64,000 bases of DNA from Thiocapsa roseilacustris (GCF_041903755.1 NZ_JBBWVE010000015.1:62001-126000), one strand, 5' to 3'; positions 16,533-25,707 are shown, numbered from the stretch's first letter. A program made the numbers and translations. The notes: a model not told the origin generated them from the sequence alone.

Positions 16533-18578
16533 ATGTCTGATTACAATGCCGAGGACGTCCGCAACCTTGCCCTGGTCGGTCACGCCGGGTCGGGCAAGAC
16601 CACGCTGGTTGAAGCACTGCTCGCCGCGACCGGAGTAATCTCGACCTCCGGCAGCGTGACCAAGGGAACCACGGTCTGCGACTTCGATCCGATGGAAAAG
16701 GAGCTGCTTCATTCTCTCGACGCATCCGTTACCAGCTTCAGCGCACACGACAAGCATGTCAACCTGATCGACACCCCCGGCTATCCGGATTTCCTGGGGC
16801 GCTCCATCTCGGTCCTGCCGGCCGTCGAGACCGCCGCAATCGTCATCAATGCACAGTCCGGGATCGAGCCAATGACCCTGCGGATGATGAAGGCGGCCGA
16901 CAACCGCAACCTCTGCCGCATGATCATCGTCAATCAGATCGATGCACCCGAGGTCGATCTGGCTCAATTGACGGATCAGATCCGCGAAACCTTCGGCGCC
17001 GAATGCCTCCCGATCAACCTGCCCGCCGAGGGCGGCAAGCGGGTGATCGACTGCTTCTTCCAGCCGAGCGGCGAAGGTGCCGACTTCTCATCCGTCGCCG
17101 ACGCCCATAGCCGGATCATCGACCAAGTGGTGGAGGTCGACGAAGCCCTGATGGAGGTCTATCTCGAGCAAGGCCAGGAGCTCAAGCCCGAGCAGCTGCA
17201 CGATCCCTTCGAGGTAGCGCTGCGCGAGGCACATCTGATCCCGATCTGTTACGTGTCGGCGGCGACCGGAGCCGGCGTCAATGAGCTGATCGAGATCATC
17301 ACGCGCCTCATGCCGAATCCTTCGGAAGGCAATCCCCCGCCCTTCCTCAAGGGCGAAGGCGCCGCCATGAGTCCGGTGAACATCGATCCCGATCCCGCCA
17401 AGCACGCCATCGCGCATGTCTTCAAGATCATCAACGATCCCTTCCGCGGCAAGCTCGGGATCTTTCGCATCCACCAGGGACGCATCACGGCGCAAAGCCA
17501 GCTCTACATCGGTGACGCGCGCAAGCCGTTCAAGGTCAACCATCTGTATCGCCTCCACGGCGCCGAGCAGATCGAGGTCCCCGAAGGCGTTCCCGGCGAT
17601 ATCCTGGCGGTCTCCCGCATCGACGACATCCATTTCGACGCCGTCCTGCACGACTCGCACGAGGAGGACAATTTCCACCTCTCGAGCCTGGAGTGCCCGG
17701 TTCCGCTGTTCGGCCTCGCGATCCACCCGACCAAGCGCGGCGACGAGCAGAAGCTGACCGATGCCCTGCACAAGCTCGAATCCGAAGACCCCTGCTTCCA
17801 CGTCGAGCACAACGCCGCCGCGAACGAGACGGTCATGCGCGGACTCGGCGAGCTGCATCTGCGCGTGCTCTTGCGCCGGCTCTCGGAGCAGTATCACGTC
17901 GAGGTCGAAAGCCATCCGCCCAGCATCCCCTACCGCGAAACCATCACGGCCCCCGCCGAGGGACATCATCGCCACAAAAAACAAACCGGCGGCGCCGGAC
18001 AGTTCGGCGAGGTCTATCTTCGCGTCGAGCCCATGGAGCGCGGCGCCGGCTTCGAGTTCGTCGATGCCGTCGTCGGCGGCGTGATTCCGAACAACTTCAT
18101 CCCCTCGATCGAAAAAGGCGTGCGGCAGGTGCTCGAGGAAGGCGCGATCGCCGGATTTCCGATGCACGATGTACGCGTCACGGTCTACGACGGTAAATTC
18201 CACCCCGTCGACTCCAAAGACATCGCCTTCTCGACCGCAGGGCGCAAGGCGTTCATCGAGGCGATCGAGAAGGCCCGCCCGGTCCTGCTCGAGCCGATCG
18301 TGAAGATCCGCATCACTGCCCAAGGCACCGCGATGGGCGATCTCGCGGGCGACCTCTCCAGCCGCCGTGGCCGCATCAACGGCAGCGACAGCAAGAGCCG
18401 CGGTCGGATCGTCATCGAAGGCGAGGTCCCGCTGGCGGAGCTCAACGGATACGATGCACGCCTGAAAGCCCTCACGGGCGGTGAAGGCACCTACAGCATC
18501 GAGCTCAGTCACTACGACACGGTGCCCGCCAACATCCAAAAGCAGCTCGCCGACGCCTACGAGCGCGCGGAAGACTGA
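16533..18578 (+). CDS. Elongation factor G-like GTPase (EF-G2 type)
   Basis: A 681-residue translational GTPase with the EF-G domain order: GTPase (1-270), beta barrel (about 290-375), domain III (about 385-460), domain IV (about 465-585) and domain V (to 675). G1 is GHAGSGKTT (16-24). G3 is DTPGYPDF (80-87) instead of DTPGHVDF, so the catalytic His of EF-G is Tyr. G4 is NQID (134-137) instead of NKMD. These changes are typical of EF-G2/FusA2 paralogues, some of which bind GTP with little ribosome-dependent hydrolysis. It stands alone rather than in a str operon, so it is unlikely to be the housekeeping fusA. Confidence 0.88.
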   Translation: MSDYNAEDVRNLALVGHAGSGKTTLVEALLAATGVISTSGSVTKGTTVCDFDPMEKELLHSLDASVTSFSAHDKHVNLIDTPGYPDFLGRSISVLPAVETAAIVINAQSGIEPMTLRMMKAADNRNLCRMIIVNQIDAPEVDLAQLTDQIRETFGAECLPINLPAEGGKRVIDCFFQPSGEGADFSSVADAHSRIIDQVVEVDEALMEVYLEQGQELKPEQLHDPFEVALREAHLIPICYVSAATGAGVNELIEIITRLMPNPSEGNPPPFLKGEGAAMSPVNIDPDPAKHAIAHVFKIINDPFRGKLGIFRIHQGRITAQSQLYIGDARKPFKVNHLYRLHGAEQIEVPEGVPGDILAVSRIDDIHFDAVLHDSHEEDNFHLSSLECPVPLFGLAIHPTKRGDEQKLTDALHKLESEDPCFHVEHNAAANETVMRGLGELHLRVLLRRLSEQYHVEVESHPPSIPYRETITAPAEGHHRHKKQTGGAGQFGEVYLRVEPMERGAGFEFVDAVVGGVIPNNFIPSIEKGVRQVLEEGAIAGFPMHDVRVTVYDGKFHPVDSKDIAFSTAGRKAFIEAIEKARPVLLEPIVKIRITAQGTAMGDLAGDLSSRRGRINGSDSKSRGRIVIEGEVPLAELNGYDARLKALTGGEGTYSIELSHYDTVPANIQKQLADAYERAED

Positions 18579-18690
18579 CCTCGCCCCGCACACGTACCGG
18601 CGCTCCGGGTCGGTTCGTGTTCCGCTGCGGGAGAAGACATCCCTCACGTCATGATCGAGGCTCGGAACCTCCCGGCAACCTCGTGGTTCA

Positions 18691-18849
18691 TCAGCCAGTT
18701 TCGCCTTCGAGCAAAACGCGGAGGGGTGCCGCGCCTTCGTCGGCGCGGTCGATCAGCAGGCTGCCACCGGGCGCGACGATCACCACCCGTGTCTTGGACT
18801 CGCCGGTCAGGCGGGCCAACTCGACGATCAGAGTATCGGCCTCGGAACT
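18691..18849 (-). pseudogene. VapB-like antitoxin relic
   Basis: The frame reads SEADTLIVELARLTGESKTR, close to the ribbon-helix-helix start of PSK/VapB antitoxins (ELARLTGESKT is the hallmark), then runs into VVIVAPGGSLLID with no family similarity. No intact start codon fits, and no VapC gene follows. It is probably a decayed toxin-antitoxin fragment. Confidence 0.4.
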
Positions 18850-19012
18850 CCGTGGACGCGTCCGCCCGGTCCGCGCCCTCGTACAGGGTGTCCACCGCGT
18901 CCACGGCCACCTGGGGGAATCGCCGGGCGCTGGCATGAGGGTGAAGGGCAACCCTGGCCGGCCCGCCGACCCCTCGGCGGACGTGGCCGGCTCGGGCACG
19001 TTGGGCGTCTTC

Positions 19013-19612
19013 TCAGCCCTGGGTCTTCATCTGGTCGTAGGTCTGCGTGGTGCGCAGCAGCAGCCACAGGCCGAAGACCAAGGCGATGACCTCCGCCGCC
19101 AGGACCAGGGCGAGGGCCAGCAGGCTCAGCATGTCCACCGCGGAGACCCAGCTCGCCTGAACCGTGGTCTGGAACACCGGCACGCCGCCCTGGGGCACGG
19201 AGAGAAAGTAGAACAGCAAATGGGAGGTCTCGATGATCATCACCACGAGAGACAGGAAGACGCCGATGCTGGTGGCGACCAGTCCGGTCCACACCATGCG
19301 GACGACCTTCGACTCCGGCGGACGGGTCGCCGGGTCCGCGATCTGTTGGGCGACCTTCGTGTAGCGCCAAAACCAAAAGGTGGTGAAGATCAGCACCAGG
19401 AGCGTCGCGACGGTGAGGTGCTCGACGATCGGCAGACCCGCCCGTGGCCCGCTGGGCGAGGCGGCGAACACGAAGGAGTAGAACATCAGCACCACGGGAA
19501 CAGAGCCCAGCACCAGCTGGAGCCAGAAGCCCGCTTTGCCCAGCTTGGCGAAGGCCCGGGACAGATTCTCTGCGGAAGGGGAATGCAGACTCGCGAGGAG
19601 CTTGTTCAACAT
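19013..19612 (-). CDS. DUF3611-like integral membrane protein
   Basis: A 199-residue protein with four hydrophobic segments (about residues 30-52, 63-85, 108-128 and 155-188). The LSRAFAKLGKAGFWLQLVLG start and FWFWRYTKVAQQI after helix 2 match the DUF3611 family as I know it, common in cyanobacteria and some photosynthetic proteobacteria. Function unknown. The start MLNKLLASLHSPS at 19612 lies in a decayed neighbourhood, but this frame itself is intact. Confidence 0.72.
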   Translation of the reverse strand: MLNKLLASLHSPSAENLSRAFAKLGKAGFWLQLVLGSVPVVLMFYSFVFAASPSGPRAGLPIVEHLTVATLLVLIFTTFWFWRYTKVAQQIADPATRPPESKVVRMVWTGLVATSIGVFLSLVVMIIETSHLLFYFLSVPQGGVPVFQTTVQASWVSAVDMLSLLALALVLAAEVIALVFGLWLLLRTTQTYDQMKTQG

Positions 19613-19845
19613 GGTTCTTGCCTTCTTGTCGGGTTGAGAGCCTCACGGCCCGAGGAATCCAAAGCCGGCAATTCCAGACCCCGGTTGAGCCGTCGGGAGC
19701 GCATGCGGCAAGCCGACTGGCCGCCGTTCGGGTCCGCGTCCGACGGGGATCCCGGGGCCGGCCGCCGCATGCCGCCGCGCGCTCGTCCCGCGGTGCGAAC
19801 GAGCAGCGAAGGGGATCGAGAGCCGGGTAAAGAATAGCAGACCTC

Positions 19846-20232
19846 TTGGTGCGGGGATACCGCGGGACGGCGTCCGGTCCGACCCGCCGCGCCGGAAGTT
19901 GGCATCTCTCGTTTGCCTTCGAACCTCGCGATTTCCGGAAACTCGAGGTGCGGCGCGAGCAGATCCGCGACGCCGTGTGCTTCACTCTGCCCGGCTGCCC
20001 GAACGCGCTGGCTTGGACGGTGACGGCGGAACCCGACGGCGTGCTCATGCATCGTGCCATCAACCGGACCGAGCACGATCCAAACTTTATCGCGTCGATC
20101 GAGACGTTCGTCGAGGATTGGCGGGCAGGGTTGGAGCGTCCGAATGTTCCGACCGTCGAGACACTTCAACGGCCGAAGAGTGCATCGTCCAGGGATCGCC
20201 AACCGACGACGCGCACGCCGCTGCGCACGTAG
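19846..20232 (+). CDS. Small hypothetical protein, possibly 5'-truncated
   Basis: The body from SWHLSFAFEPRDFRKLEVRR through ALAWTVTAEPDGVLMHRAIN to ASIETFVEDWRAGLERP looks like real protein, with strand/helix alternation distantly like Tir/CesT-type secretion chaperones. The first 17 residues and last 20 are low quality, and the only start is TTG at 19846. The N terminus may be lost. No type III secretion genes are nearby, so no function is claimed. Confidence 0.35.
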   Translation: MVRGYRGTASGPTRRAGSWHLSFAFEPRDFRKLEVRREQIRDAVCFTLPGCPNALAWTVTAEPDGVLMHRAINRTEHDPNFIASIETFVEDWRAGLERPNVPTVETLQRPKSASSRDRQPTTRTPLRT

Positions 20233-20281
20233 CTCTCCTCGCCGCCGTGGACAAGACAGGGCAACGGGTCCGACAAGGCAC

Positions 20282-20315
20282 AAAAAAACCATGCGGCCGA
20301 GGGCCGCATGGTCTC
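20282..20315 (-). terminator. Rho-independent terminator for the 20.3 kb minus-strand gene
   Basis: The inverted repeat ACCATGCGGCC/GGCCGCATGGT is followed, reading the minus strand, by seven T. It lies 22 bases past the stop of the small exported protein gene. Confidence 0.8.
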
Positions 20316-20336
20316 TTTGGCGAGAGGCTGATTCGA

Positions 20337-20690
20337 TCAGTTGAGGATCGGAACACGTCCCTGGAAAACGGCCTCGTAGTAGGCACTGGACTCGAGCAGA
20401 TCGATCACCCGCGGATCAACAAGGGCATTGGCAATCTGCGCAAGCTCGTTGCTGCCGAAGTCCCCATTGTGTGTCACAACGCCTTCATGCAGCTTCGCGA
20501 GCAGGTGCTCTGCCTCGAGCTCCGCGGTGATCCGACGCTGTTGCTCGTACCAATCCTGGCCGGCCTGTGTTGCGAAGGTCCGGTCATGCGCGACACTGCG
20601 ATCGAGGTCGAGTGCGAGCGGGTTGGTGTCCGACAGCACGGCGGGAGACGTGATGAGGGTCGCGATCAGGATCAAGAGTGAGGATTTCAT
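20337..20690 (-). CDS. Small exported protein of unknown function
   Basis: A 117-residue product starting MKSSLLILIATLITSPAVLS, a clear Sec signal peptide with likely cleavage before DTNPLALDLD. The mature part is about 95 residues, mostly helical, with no Cys. The ATG at 20690 follows GAAGAGCAAAGATTC. AT-rich promoter-like DNA lies just upstream and a strong terminator downstream, so this is a complete monocistronic unit amid decayed DNA. Confidence 0.65.
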   Translation of the reverse strand: MKSSLLILIATLITSPAVLSDTNPLALDLDRSVAHDRTFATQAGQDWYEQQRRITAELEAEHLLAKLHEGVVTHNGDFGSNELAQIANALVDPRVIDLLESSAYYEAVFQGRVPILN

Positions 20691-21439
20691 GAATCTTTGC
20701 TCTTCCATAAAATAAGTTAATGCTAATATACCGATGAAACGAGGCTGAGTCAAGTCGTCGGATAACGTGCCATCGTTGGCGCGATGATCTTTACCGAACA
20801 CCGGGTCAGCGGAAGGTGATTTCAATCAGCCGCGCGATCTCCTGCGAGATCCGCTCGTTGATTTCCTCCGGTAGCCCGAGCCGCTCGCTCGTCAGGTTGT
20901 CGTCCTTGGCGGGCGAGAGGCGGGCCAACGGATTCGAATTCTTCGGCCTGGATCTGTAAGCGCGTGTTCAGGACGCCATCCATCGTCGTTACAAGGGGCG
21001 CATGCCCGTCGGCGCGGGCTTGGCAGTGCCCAGGGGCCGTGCGCGCATCCCCACTTGATCGTGGCGCGGACCATGGCCTCTCCGGAGCGACTGGCGGACG
21101 CCGCACGAGCGACATGGCCATGATGGCGGTCCTGGAGACGCCGTGGCGCAACCGTCGCATCATCGAACGGGTCTATTGTCCTGGCCCGGGAAGCGGGGTT
21201 GGCGCCTTGCCCCCGGCGGATGCCGGTGCGGAGATGGCGCTCGCCTACGGACGCTGGCGCACGTTGCTCCTCGGCACCGGCATGCATGGGGCAGCGAGCG
21301 ACGCGTCGAGCGATGCCGCACGATGACGACGGCCGAACTTGGCACCTTTCGGCTCGAAACGAGGACTCGATCATGATCGAGAGCGAGCCTGGGCAGATGT
21401 GCGCATGAGCGGATCGGCACTGGTGGCGAGGGCTCCGAC
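20691..21439. other. Decayed region without an intact gene
   Basis: About 750 bases. On the minus strand, 20806-20946 still reads as protein (AKDDNLTSERLGLPEEINER through ISQEIARLIEITFR), apparently the tail of a lost gene. The rest has only frames with poor codon pattern. No repeat or insertion sequence end was recognised. Confidence 0.45.
20806..20946 (-). pseudogene. C-terminal relic of an unidentified gene
   Basis: The frame ends KDDNLTSERLGLPEEINERI and then SQEIARLIEITFR before TGA. The pattern is protein-like, but no start codon or upstream domain remains. The family is not recognised. Confidence 0.3.
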
Positions 21440-21604
21440 ATGATCGACGCGAAGCGTTTGCTCGACGAGCTGGTCGGCAGCGGTGTGGCTGGTGGCCTGG
21501 CCGAGGGTCAGATCGATGTCCAGGAGAGCCAGACCATCCTTAACCAGATCAATGGCCTCGCCCGGATGGAGCATGAACCGGGCACCCGGTCCGGATACGG
21601 GTAA
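21440..21604 (+). pseudogene. Truncated DUF533 (YebE/TerB-like) gene
   Basis: MIDAKRLLDELVGSGVAGGL is the typical beginning of DUF533 membrane proteins. After about 20 residues the sequence changes to GQIDVQESQTILNQINGLAR and stops at residue 54. Full family members exceed 180 residues, so most of the gene is missing, including the glycine-rich membrane segment. Confidence 0.4.
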
Positions 21605-21614
21605 GGAAAACGAA

Positions 21615-21992
21615 ATGGGCTTGATGAACGGACCGCTCGGCAACGCATCGAAGGTCGATGCCGAGAAGGCGAACAGCGATGACGTGAAGATCCCGGGCAA
21701 CTGTGAACAGATCGAGTACGCCTACCGGTTGGTGCGCGATGCCATTCTCTTCACCAACCGCAGGCTGATCCTGATCGACAAGCAGGGAGTCAACGGCAAG
21801 AAAGTCGAATATCTGTCGGTCCCCTACACAAGCATGGTGCGCTTCGCGGTGGAGTCGGCCGGCCACTTCGACCTTGAGGCCGAGCTCAAGCTCTGGACCT
21901 CGCGGATGTCGACGCCGATCCAGAAGACTTTCAGCAAGGCGGTCAACATCTACGAGGCGCAGGCGTTGCTGGCGGCGTACGTGGGGCGCTGA
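21615..21992 (+). CDS. Bacterial PH-domain protein
   Basis: A 125-residue soluble protein. DAILFTNRRLILIDKQGVNG and KKVEYLSVPYTSMVRFAVES are the diagnostic beta strands of the bacterial pleckstrin-homology (bPH_1) family. The ATG at 21615 is preceded by AAGGAAAACGAA. Family proteins are small, often stress-related, and otherwise uncharacterised. It follows the DUF533 remnant after 10 bases. Confidence 0.78.
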   Translation: MGLMNGPLGNASKVDAEKANSDDVKIPGNCEQIEYAYRLVRDAILFTNRRLILIDKQGVNGKKVEYLSVPYTSMVRFAVESAGHFDLEAELKLWTSRMSTPIQKTFSKAVNIYEAQALLAAYVGR

Positions 21993-22132
21993 AAACGTGC
22001 GACGGCGGTTGTCTCTGCCCGCCGCGCCGCCACCTCGGTATCGAGGGCGCGCACGGGGTTTGCTGCCGCTGTCGTGCGCGCCCGTCCTTCACAAGCGGTG
22101 CCGAAAAACCCTCAATCCTTTGGAGCAACCCG

Positions 22133-22525
22133 ATGACTTATGCCTTTGGCGTGGAGATCGACCACCCTTTCGACGCGGCGGTAGAGCGCGTCGTGGCCGC
22201 CCTGGCGGCGGAGCGTCTCGGGATCGTCAGCGACGTCGATGTCGCCGCGATCCTGAGAAACAAGCTGAACGAAGACATCGGCGGCTATCGCATCCTGGGC
22301 GCTTGTGCGCCGGGTTTGGCCAGCCGCGTGATTGGGTCTCGGCCCTCGGCGGGGGCGCTGCTGCCCTGCAACGTTGTGGTCCGGCAGGTGTCGCCCTCGC
22401 GTACCGCCGTGGATTTCATGGATCCGGTTCCCGTGCTCGCCTTGGTTCAGGACGAGGTTGCCGACCAGGTCGCCGCCGAGGCGCATGCTATTTTGGAGCG
22501 AGTCGCAACGGCACTGCAGGCGTAA
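22133..22525 (+). CDS. DUF302 domain protein
   Basis: A 130-residue protein of the DUF302 family: FDAAVERVVAALAAERLGIV and SDVDVAAILRNKLNEDIGGY at the N terminus, then YRILGACAPGLASRVI and LLPCNVVVRQV, all conserved in the family. No signal peptide. DUF302 proteins are widespread in sulfur- and metal-exposed bacteria; no function is proven. It is preceded by TTTGGAGCAACCCG as ribosome-binding region. Confidence 0.85.
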   Translation: MTYAFGVEIDHPFDAAVERVVAALAAERLGIVSDVDVAAILRNKLNEDIGGYRILGACAPGLASRVIGSRPSAGALLPCNVVVRQVSPSRTAVDFMDPVPVLALVQDEVADQVAAEAHAILERVATALQA

Positions 22526-23102
22526 CGCGCACGACCGCTGGCCTTTCCCGGCCGATCATCATGATTTTCTTCGTTTCGTGGGGCTCAGCGCCGCAGGGTA
22601 GCGCCAGCAAGCGCGATCACCTCGCCGAGCCGCTTGCCGCGGATGCCGGGCGTAGCCCGCTCGCCCCGGGGGTACGTGCCGGCGACCTCCACGAGCAGGC
22701 AGGACGACTCGGTAAGGGCGGCCATCGGCGGCGCCGCCGGATCACGCAGGGCATCCCCGGGTGCGTGCAAAATGCGGCAGCTCAGTCGGACGCGGCGAGG
22801 TACGGCGATCCGGCTCATGGGCGACGGGAGTGCCTCGGTTCGGGAATACGGCAGTGGGACGCGAACGTCCGATGCCCGGTGCGACCGCGCAGCCGGGAAG
22901 GCGCCGGTTCAAAGTCATGCGCGCGTTGGGCAGGATCGCCCTCGCCCCCGGAGCGCATCGACCAGAATGCACTCGCCTCGGCGCCGGGTCTCGACGGCGC
23001 GCCGACGGGACAGATCGAGGCCACCGTCGTCGCCAGTCGCGCGGGGTCAGCGGCAGACGCGCCGCCGGCGGCGATGCCTATGACGCGGCGGTGCTTTCGG
23101 GG
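22526..23102. other. GC-rich decayed region without an intact gene
   Basis: A 577-base stretch between DUF302 and the ParE-like gene. Minus-strand 22585-22818 gives a protein-like fragment (MAALTESSCLLVEVAGTYPR) without family match. Nothing else is supported. Confidence 0.4.
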
Positions 23103-23393
23103 TCACTCCTCGAAGTGATCCGGCCACTGCCGGGCACCGTGATAGACACGCAGGATTTGCAGCTGATCGCCGCTGACCTGGTAGTGAGCGATGTAGGCGG
23201 TTCCGGGGATGGCCAGCTCGCGCGTGCCGGGAACGCGGCCGGGCCTGCCGATGTGCGGGCTGTCCTCGAGGTCCGTGATGCGGCGGCGAAGACGTTTCAG
23301 CAGAGCGCGCGCCGCGTCCGGGTTGTCGCTGGCAATGTCGAGAAAGATCTCCCGAAGATCGTCGCGCGCCTGTGGCGAGAAGACGATCGTCAT
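23103..23393 (-). CDS. ParE/RelE-family toxin
   Basis: A 96-residue toxin of the ParE superfamily: MTIVFSPQARDDLREIFLDI and IGRPGRVPGTRELAIPGTAY, ending ILRVYHGARQWPDHF. These toxins poison DNA gyrase or cleave mRNA; ParE is the closer match. The start overlaps the antitoxin stop by four bases, the usual antitoxin-toxin order. The antitoxin upstream appears shortened. Confidence 0.85.
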   Translation of the reverse strand: MTIVFSPQARDDLREIFLDIASDNPDAARALLKRLRRRITDLEDSPHIGRPGRVPGTRELAIPGTAYIAHYQVSGDQLQILRVYHGARQWPDHFEE

Positions 23394-23600
23394 GCGTCAC
23401 GCGTGCGCGCCGTCTGCTCGATCAGCGCGTCCATTTCCTCCATCACCGCGTCGAACGGGATGCCTTCTCCGCGATCGAGCGAGGCTTGCGCATGTTTGAT
23501 TCCTTCAAGCTGCCAGGACTGGGCCTGGATGTACTGCTTGAGCGCCTCGCCAATCTGCAAGCGATTCACCTGGACCGCGTTGAATGCGGCGCGATGGTCT
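23390..23600 (-). pseudogene. Antitoxin partner of the ParE-like toxin, N terminus apparently lost
   Basis: The C-terminal part is convincing as antitoxin: ALKQYIQAQSWQLEGIKHAQ through GIPFDAVMEEMDALIEQTA, the toxin-wrapping helices. Upstream of about 23600 the frame stays open but loses any ribbon-helix-helix character, while the plus strand there codes a different protein-like stretch. Either the N terminus was replaced or the start is internal. Confidence 0.5.
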
Positions 23601-23604
23601 GGTC

Positions 23605-23752
23605 GCGTTTCAGCGCAGGGCTTGAGGGTACGCGCTGGTACTACAAGGAACTGGTCGCGACCTTCGCCGGACGCGTGCCGACGGCGCTCGACCAGGCGCT
23701 GAACCGCGAGTGGCAGGCAGTGGAGGCCCTCGCCGCCGTGGATGGCCCGTGA
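23605..23752 (+). pseudogene. C-terminal relic of an unrecognised gene before umuC
   Basis: RFSAGLEGTRWYYKELVATF through GRVPTALDQALNREWQAVEA reads like the tail of a real protein and stops at TGA 23750-23752, 10 bases before umuC. Its 5' part is antisense to the antitoxin, so it was probably joined by rearrangement. Family unknown. Confidence 0.3.
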
Positions 23753-23762
23753 GGTGCCCGCC

Positions 23763-25028
23763 ATGTTCGCCCTGGTCGACTGCAACAACTTCTACGCCTC
23801 CTGCGAGCGGCTCTTCCGGCCAAGCCTGGAGGGACATCCGGTGGTGGTGCTCTCCAACAACGACGGCTGTGTGGTGGCGCGCAGCAACGAGGCGAAGGCA
23901 CTCGGCATCCCGATGGGGGCGCCCTACTTCAAGTACGCCGAGGTGTTGCGCCGGGCCGATGCCGCGGTCTTCTCCTCGAACTACGCGCTCTACGGGGATC
24001 TGTCGCGGCGGGTGATGCAGGTGCTGGCGGGGTTCGCGCCGCGCATCGAGATCTACTCGATCGACGAGTGCTTTCTGGACTTGGCCGGGGTCCGGGATCC
24101 CACCGCCCTGGGTCTGGAGATCGCCCGCACCGTGCGGCGCTGGACCGGCATCCCGGTGGCGGTCGGCATCGCCCCGACCAAGACGCTCGCCAAGCTTGCC
24201 AATCGGCTGGCCAAAAAGGGCCAGGGACCGGCCGGGCCGGTGCTCGATTGGTCTGAGCTGCCGGATCGGGACGCCGTGCTGACCTCAGTTCCGGTCGAAG
24301 ACCTTTGGGGCATCGCGGGTCGCTCGGGGGCACGTCTGCGCGCGCTCGGCATCGCCGATGCGCGGGCGTTGCGCGAGGCGCACCCGCAGCGGTTGCGCGC
24401 GTCCTTCGGGGTGGTGGTCGAGCGCATCGCCCGGGAGCTGCGTGGGCAAGCCTGTCTGGCGCTGGAGGAGGTGGCGCCGCCCCGCCGGCAGGTTATGGTC
24501 TCGCGCAGCTTCGGTGCCGCGGTGACCGCGCCGGCCGAGCTGCGGGCGGCGGTGACGGCGTTTGCGAGCCGTGCCGGGGAGAAGCTGCGGTCGCAGGGGC
24601 TCGCCGCCCCGGCGCTGACGGTGTTCGTGCAGACCAACCCCTTCGAGACGGGCCGGGCGTTCTACGCCAACGCCGTGACCCTGGGTTTCCCGGTGCCGAC
24701 CCAGGACAGCACGGCGCTGGTACGGGCCGCAACGCGCGGGGTCGAGCGTCTGTTCCGCGCCGGGGATGCCTACCGCAAGGCCGGGGTGCTGCTGCCGGAT
24801 GTGGTCCCGGCCGGGCAGGCGCCGGCGGATCTGTTCGCCGAGGTCGGGGAGGAGGAGCGCGCACGGCGCCGTATGGCGGTGCTGGATGCGGTCAATCGCA
24901 AGTACGGGCGCGAGACCCTGCGGTTCGCGGGTCAACTGCGCGGGTCCGGCTGGCGGCGTCGCTCGGAGCGTGGCTCCGGGATCTCGACGACGCGCTGGGC
25001 GGGGTTGGCGAGGGTACGCGCGGGGTAA
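23763..25028 (+). CDS. umuC: DNA polymerase V catalytic subunit UmuC-like
   Basis: A 421-residue Y-family polymerase, matching the length of E. coli UmuC. MFALVDCNNFYASCERLFRP gives the first catalytic Asp, and IEIYSIDECFLDLAG carries the second acidic pair. The thumb and little-finger regions continue to a normal C terminus (STTRWAGLARVRAG). The ATG at 23763 matches the family start and follows GAGGTGCCCGCC. It performs translesion synthesis in the SOS response together with cleaved UmuD. No intact umuD is adjacent; a broken S24-peptidase gene lies 340 bases downstream. Confidence 0.92.
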   Translation: MFALVDCNNFYASCERLFRPSLEGHPVVVLSNNDGCVVARSNEAKALGIPMGAPYFKYAEVLRRADAAVFSSNYALYGDLSRRVMQVLAGFAPRIEIYSIDECFLDLAGVRDPTALGLEIARTVRRWTGIPVAVGIAPTKTLAKLANRLAKKGQGPAGPVLDWSELPDRDAVLTSVPVEDLWGIAGRSGARLRALGIADARALREAHPQRLRASFGVVVERIARELRGQACLALEEVAPPRRQVMVSRSFGAAVTAPAELRAAVTAFASRAGEKLRSQGLAAPALTVFVQTNPFETGRAFYANAVTLGFPVPTQDSTALVRAATRGVERLFRAGDAYRKAGVLLPDVVPAGQAPADLFAEVGEEERARRRMAVLDAVNRKYGRETLRFAGQLRGSGWRRRSERGSGISTTRWAGLARVRAG

Positions 25029-25078
25029 TCCCGACGCGGGGTTCGATGACGAACACACGGGATCGTCGAAGGTTGATC

Positions 25079-25132
25079 ATGCGCGTCATCTATCTGGCAG
25101 GCCCGCTGTTCACCGAAGCCGAACGCGACTGA
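25079..25132 (+). pseudogene. Fragment resembling the start of a nucleoside 2-deoxyribosyltransferase
   Basis: MRVIYLAGPLFTEAERD is the characteristic N terminus of this family, but a TGA follows at once and the sequence after it does not continue the domain. Probably a deletion remnant. Confidence 0.35.
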
Positions 25133-25363
25133 CACCGCAAGACCAAACGTCTTCTGCTCGAGCAGGCGATCGTCAATGCCATGGTCGAGATGGCGTGCGA
25201 CGCCATCGTGAACACGCAAGCGAGGCTGCAAGAGGCGGTGTTTGGGTCCGAGGCTGTTTTCGATATCGGCGGAGAAGTAGGCGAATCCGCCGCTATTGGG
25301 CGCGCATGATCCCGGTTCTGCGGCTAAACTCCCCGAATACACTCTCACCGCCCGGAGATCGTG

Positions 25364-25707
25364 ATGGACGATGTCTTGCAACCGATTCGTAGACAGCTGC
25401 GCCCACCTGGTACCCCGACTTGGAGCCACTCGACCCGAGCGAGGAGCCCACCGTCGAGCTGCCGCTGCTCGGTCTGGTCAGCGCCGGTCAGCCGGTCCTC
25501 GCGGTCGAGGCGCGCGAGACCCTGACGGTTCCCGCCCGTCTGGTGAAACGGCATGCGGCAGCTCGCAGTTTTGCCCTGTACGTGCGCGGCGACTCCATGA
25601 CCGACGACGGTATCGACACCGGCGATCTGGTCGTCGTGGAGCAACGCCCGACGGCCGAGAACGGCGAGACGGTGGTGGCCCGGATCGACGGCTATCGCGC
25701 CACGCTC
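25364..25707 (+). pseudogene. Broken LexA/UmuD-like S24 peptidase gene
   Basis: MDDVLQPIRRQL begins like a LexA-type regulator, but the rest of the DNA-binding domain is missing and the frame shifts. The peptidase part then reads PTVELPLLGLVSAGQPVLAV (AG self-cleavage site) and LYVRGDSMTDDGIDTGDLVV (catalytic Ser), ending at ETVVARIDGYRATL. The segment that should follow, with the catalytic Lys, is replaced by unrelated sequence. It is broken at both ends and cannot be active. Confidence 0.6.
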
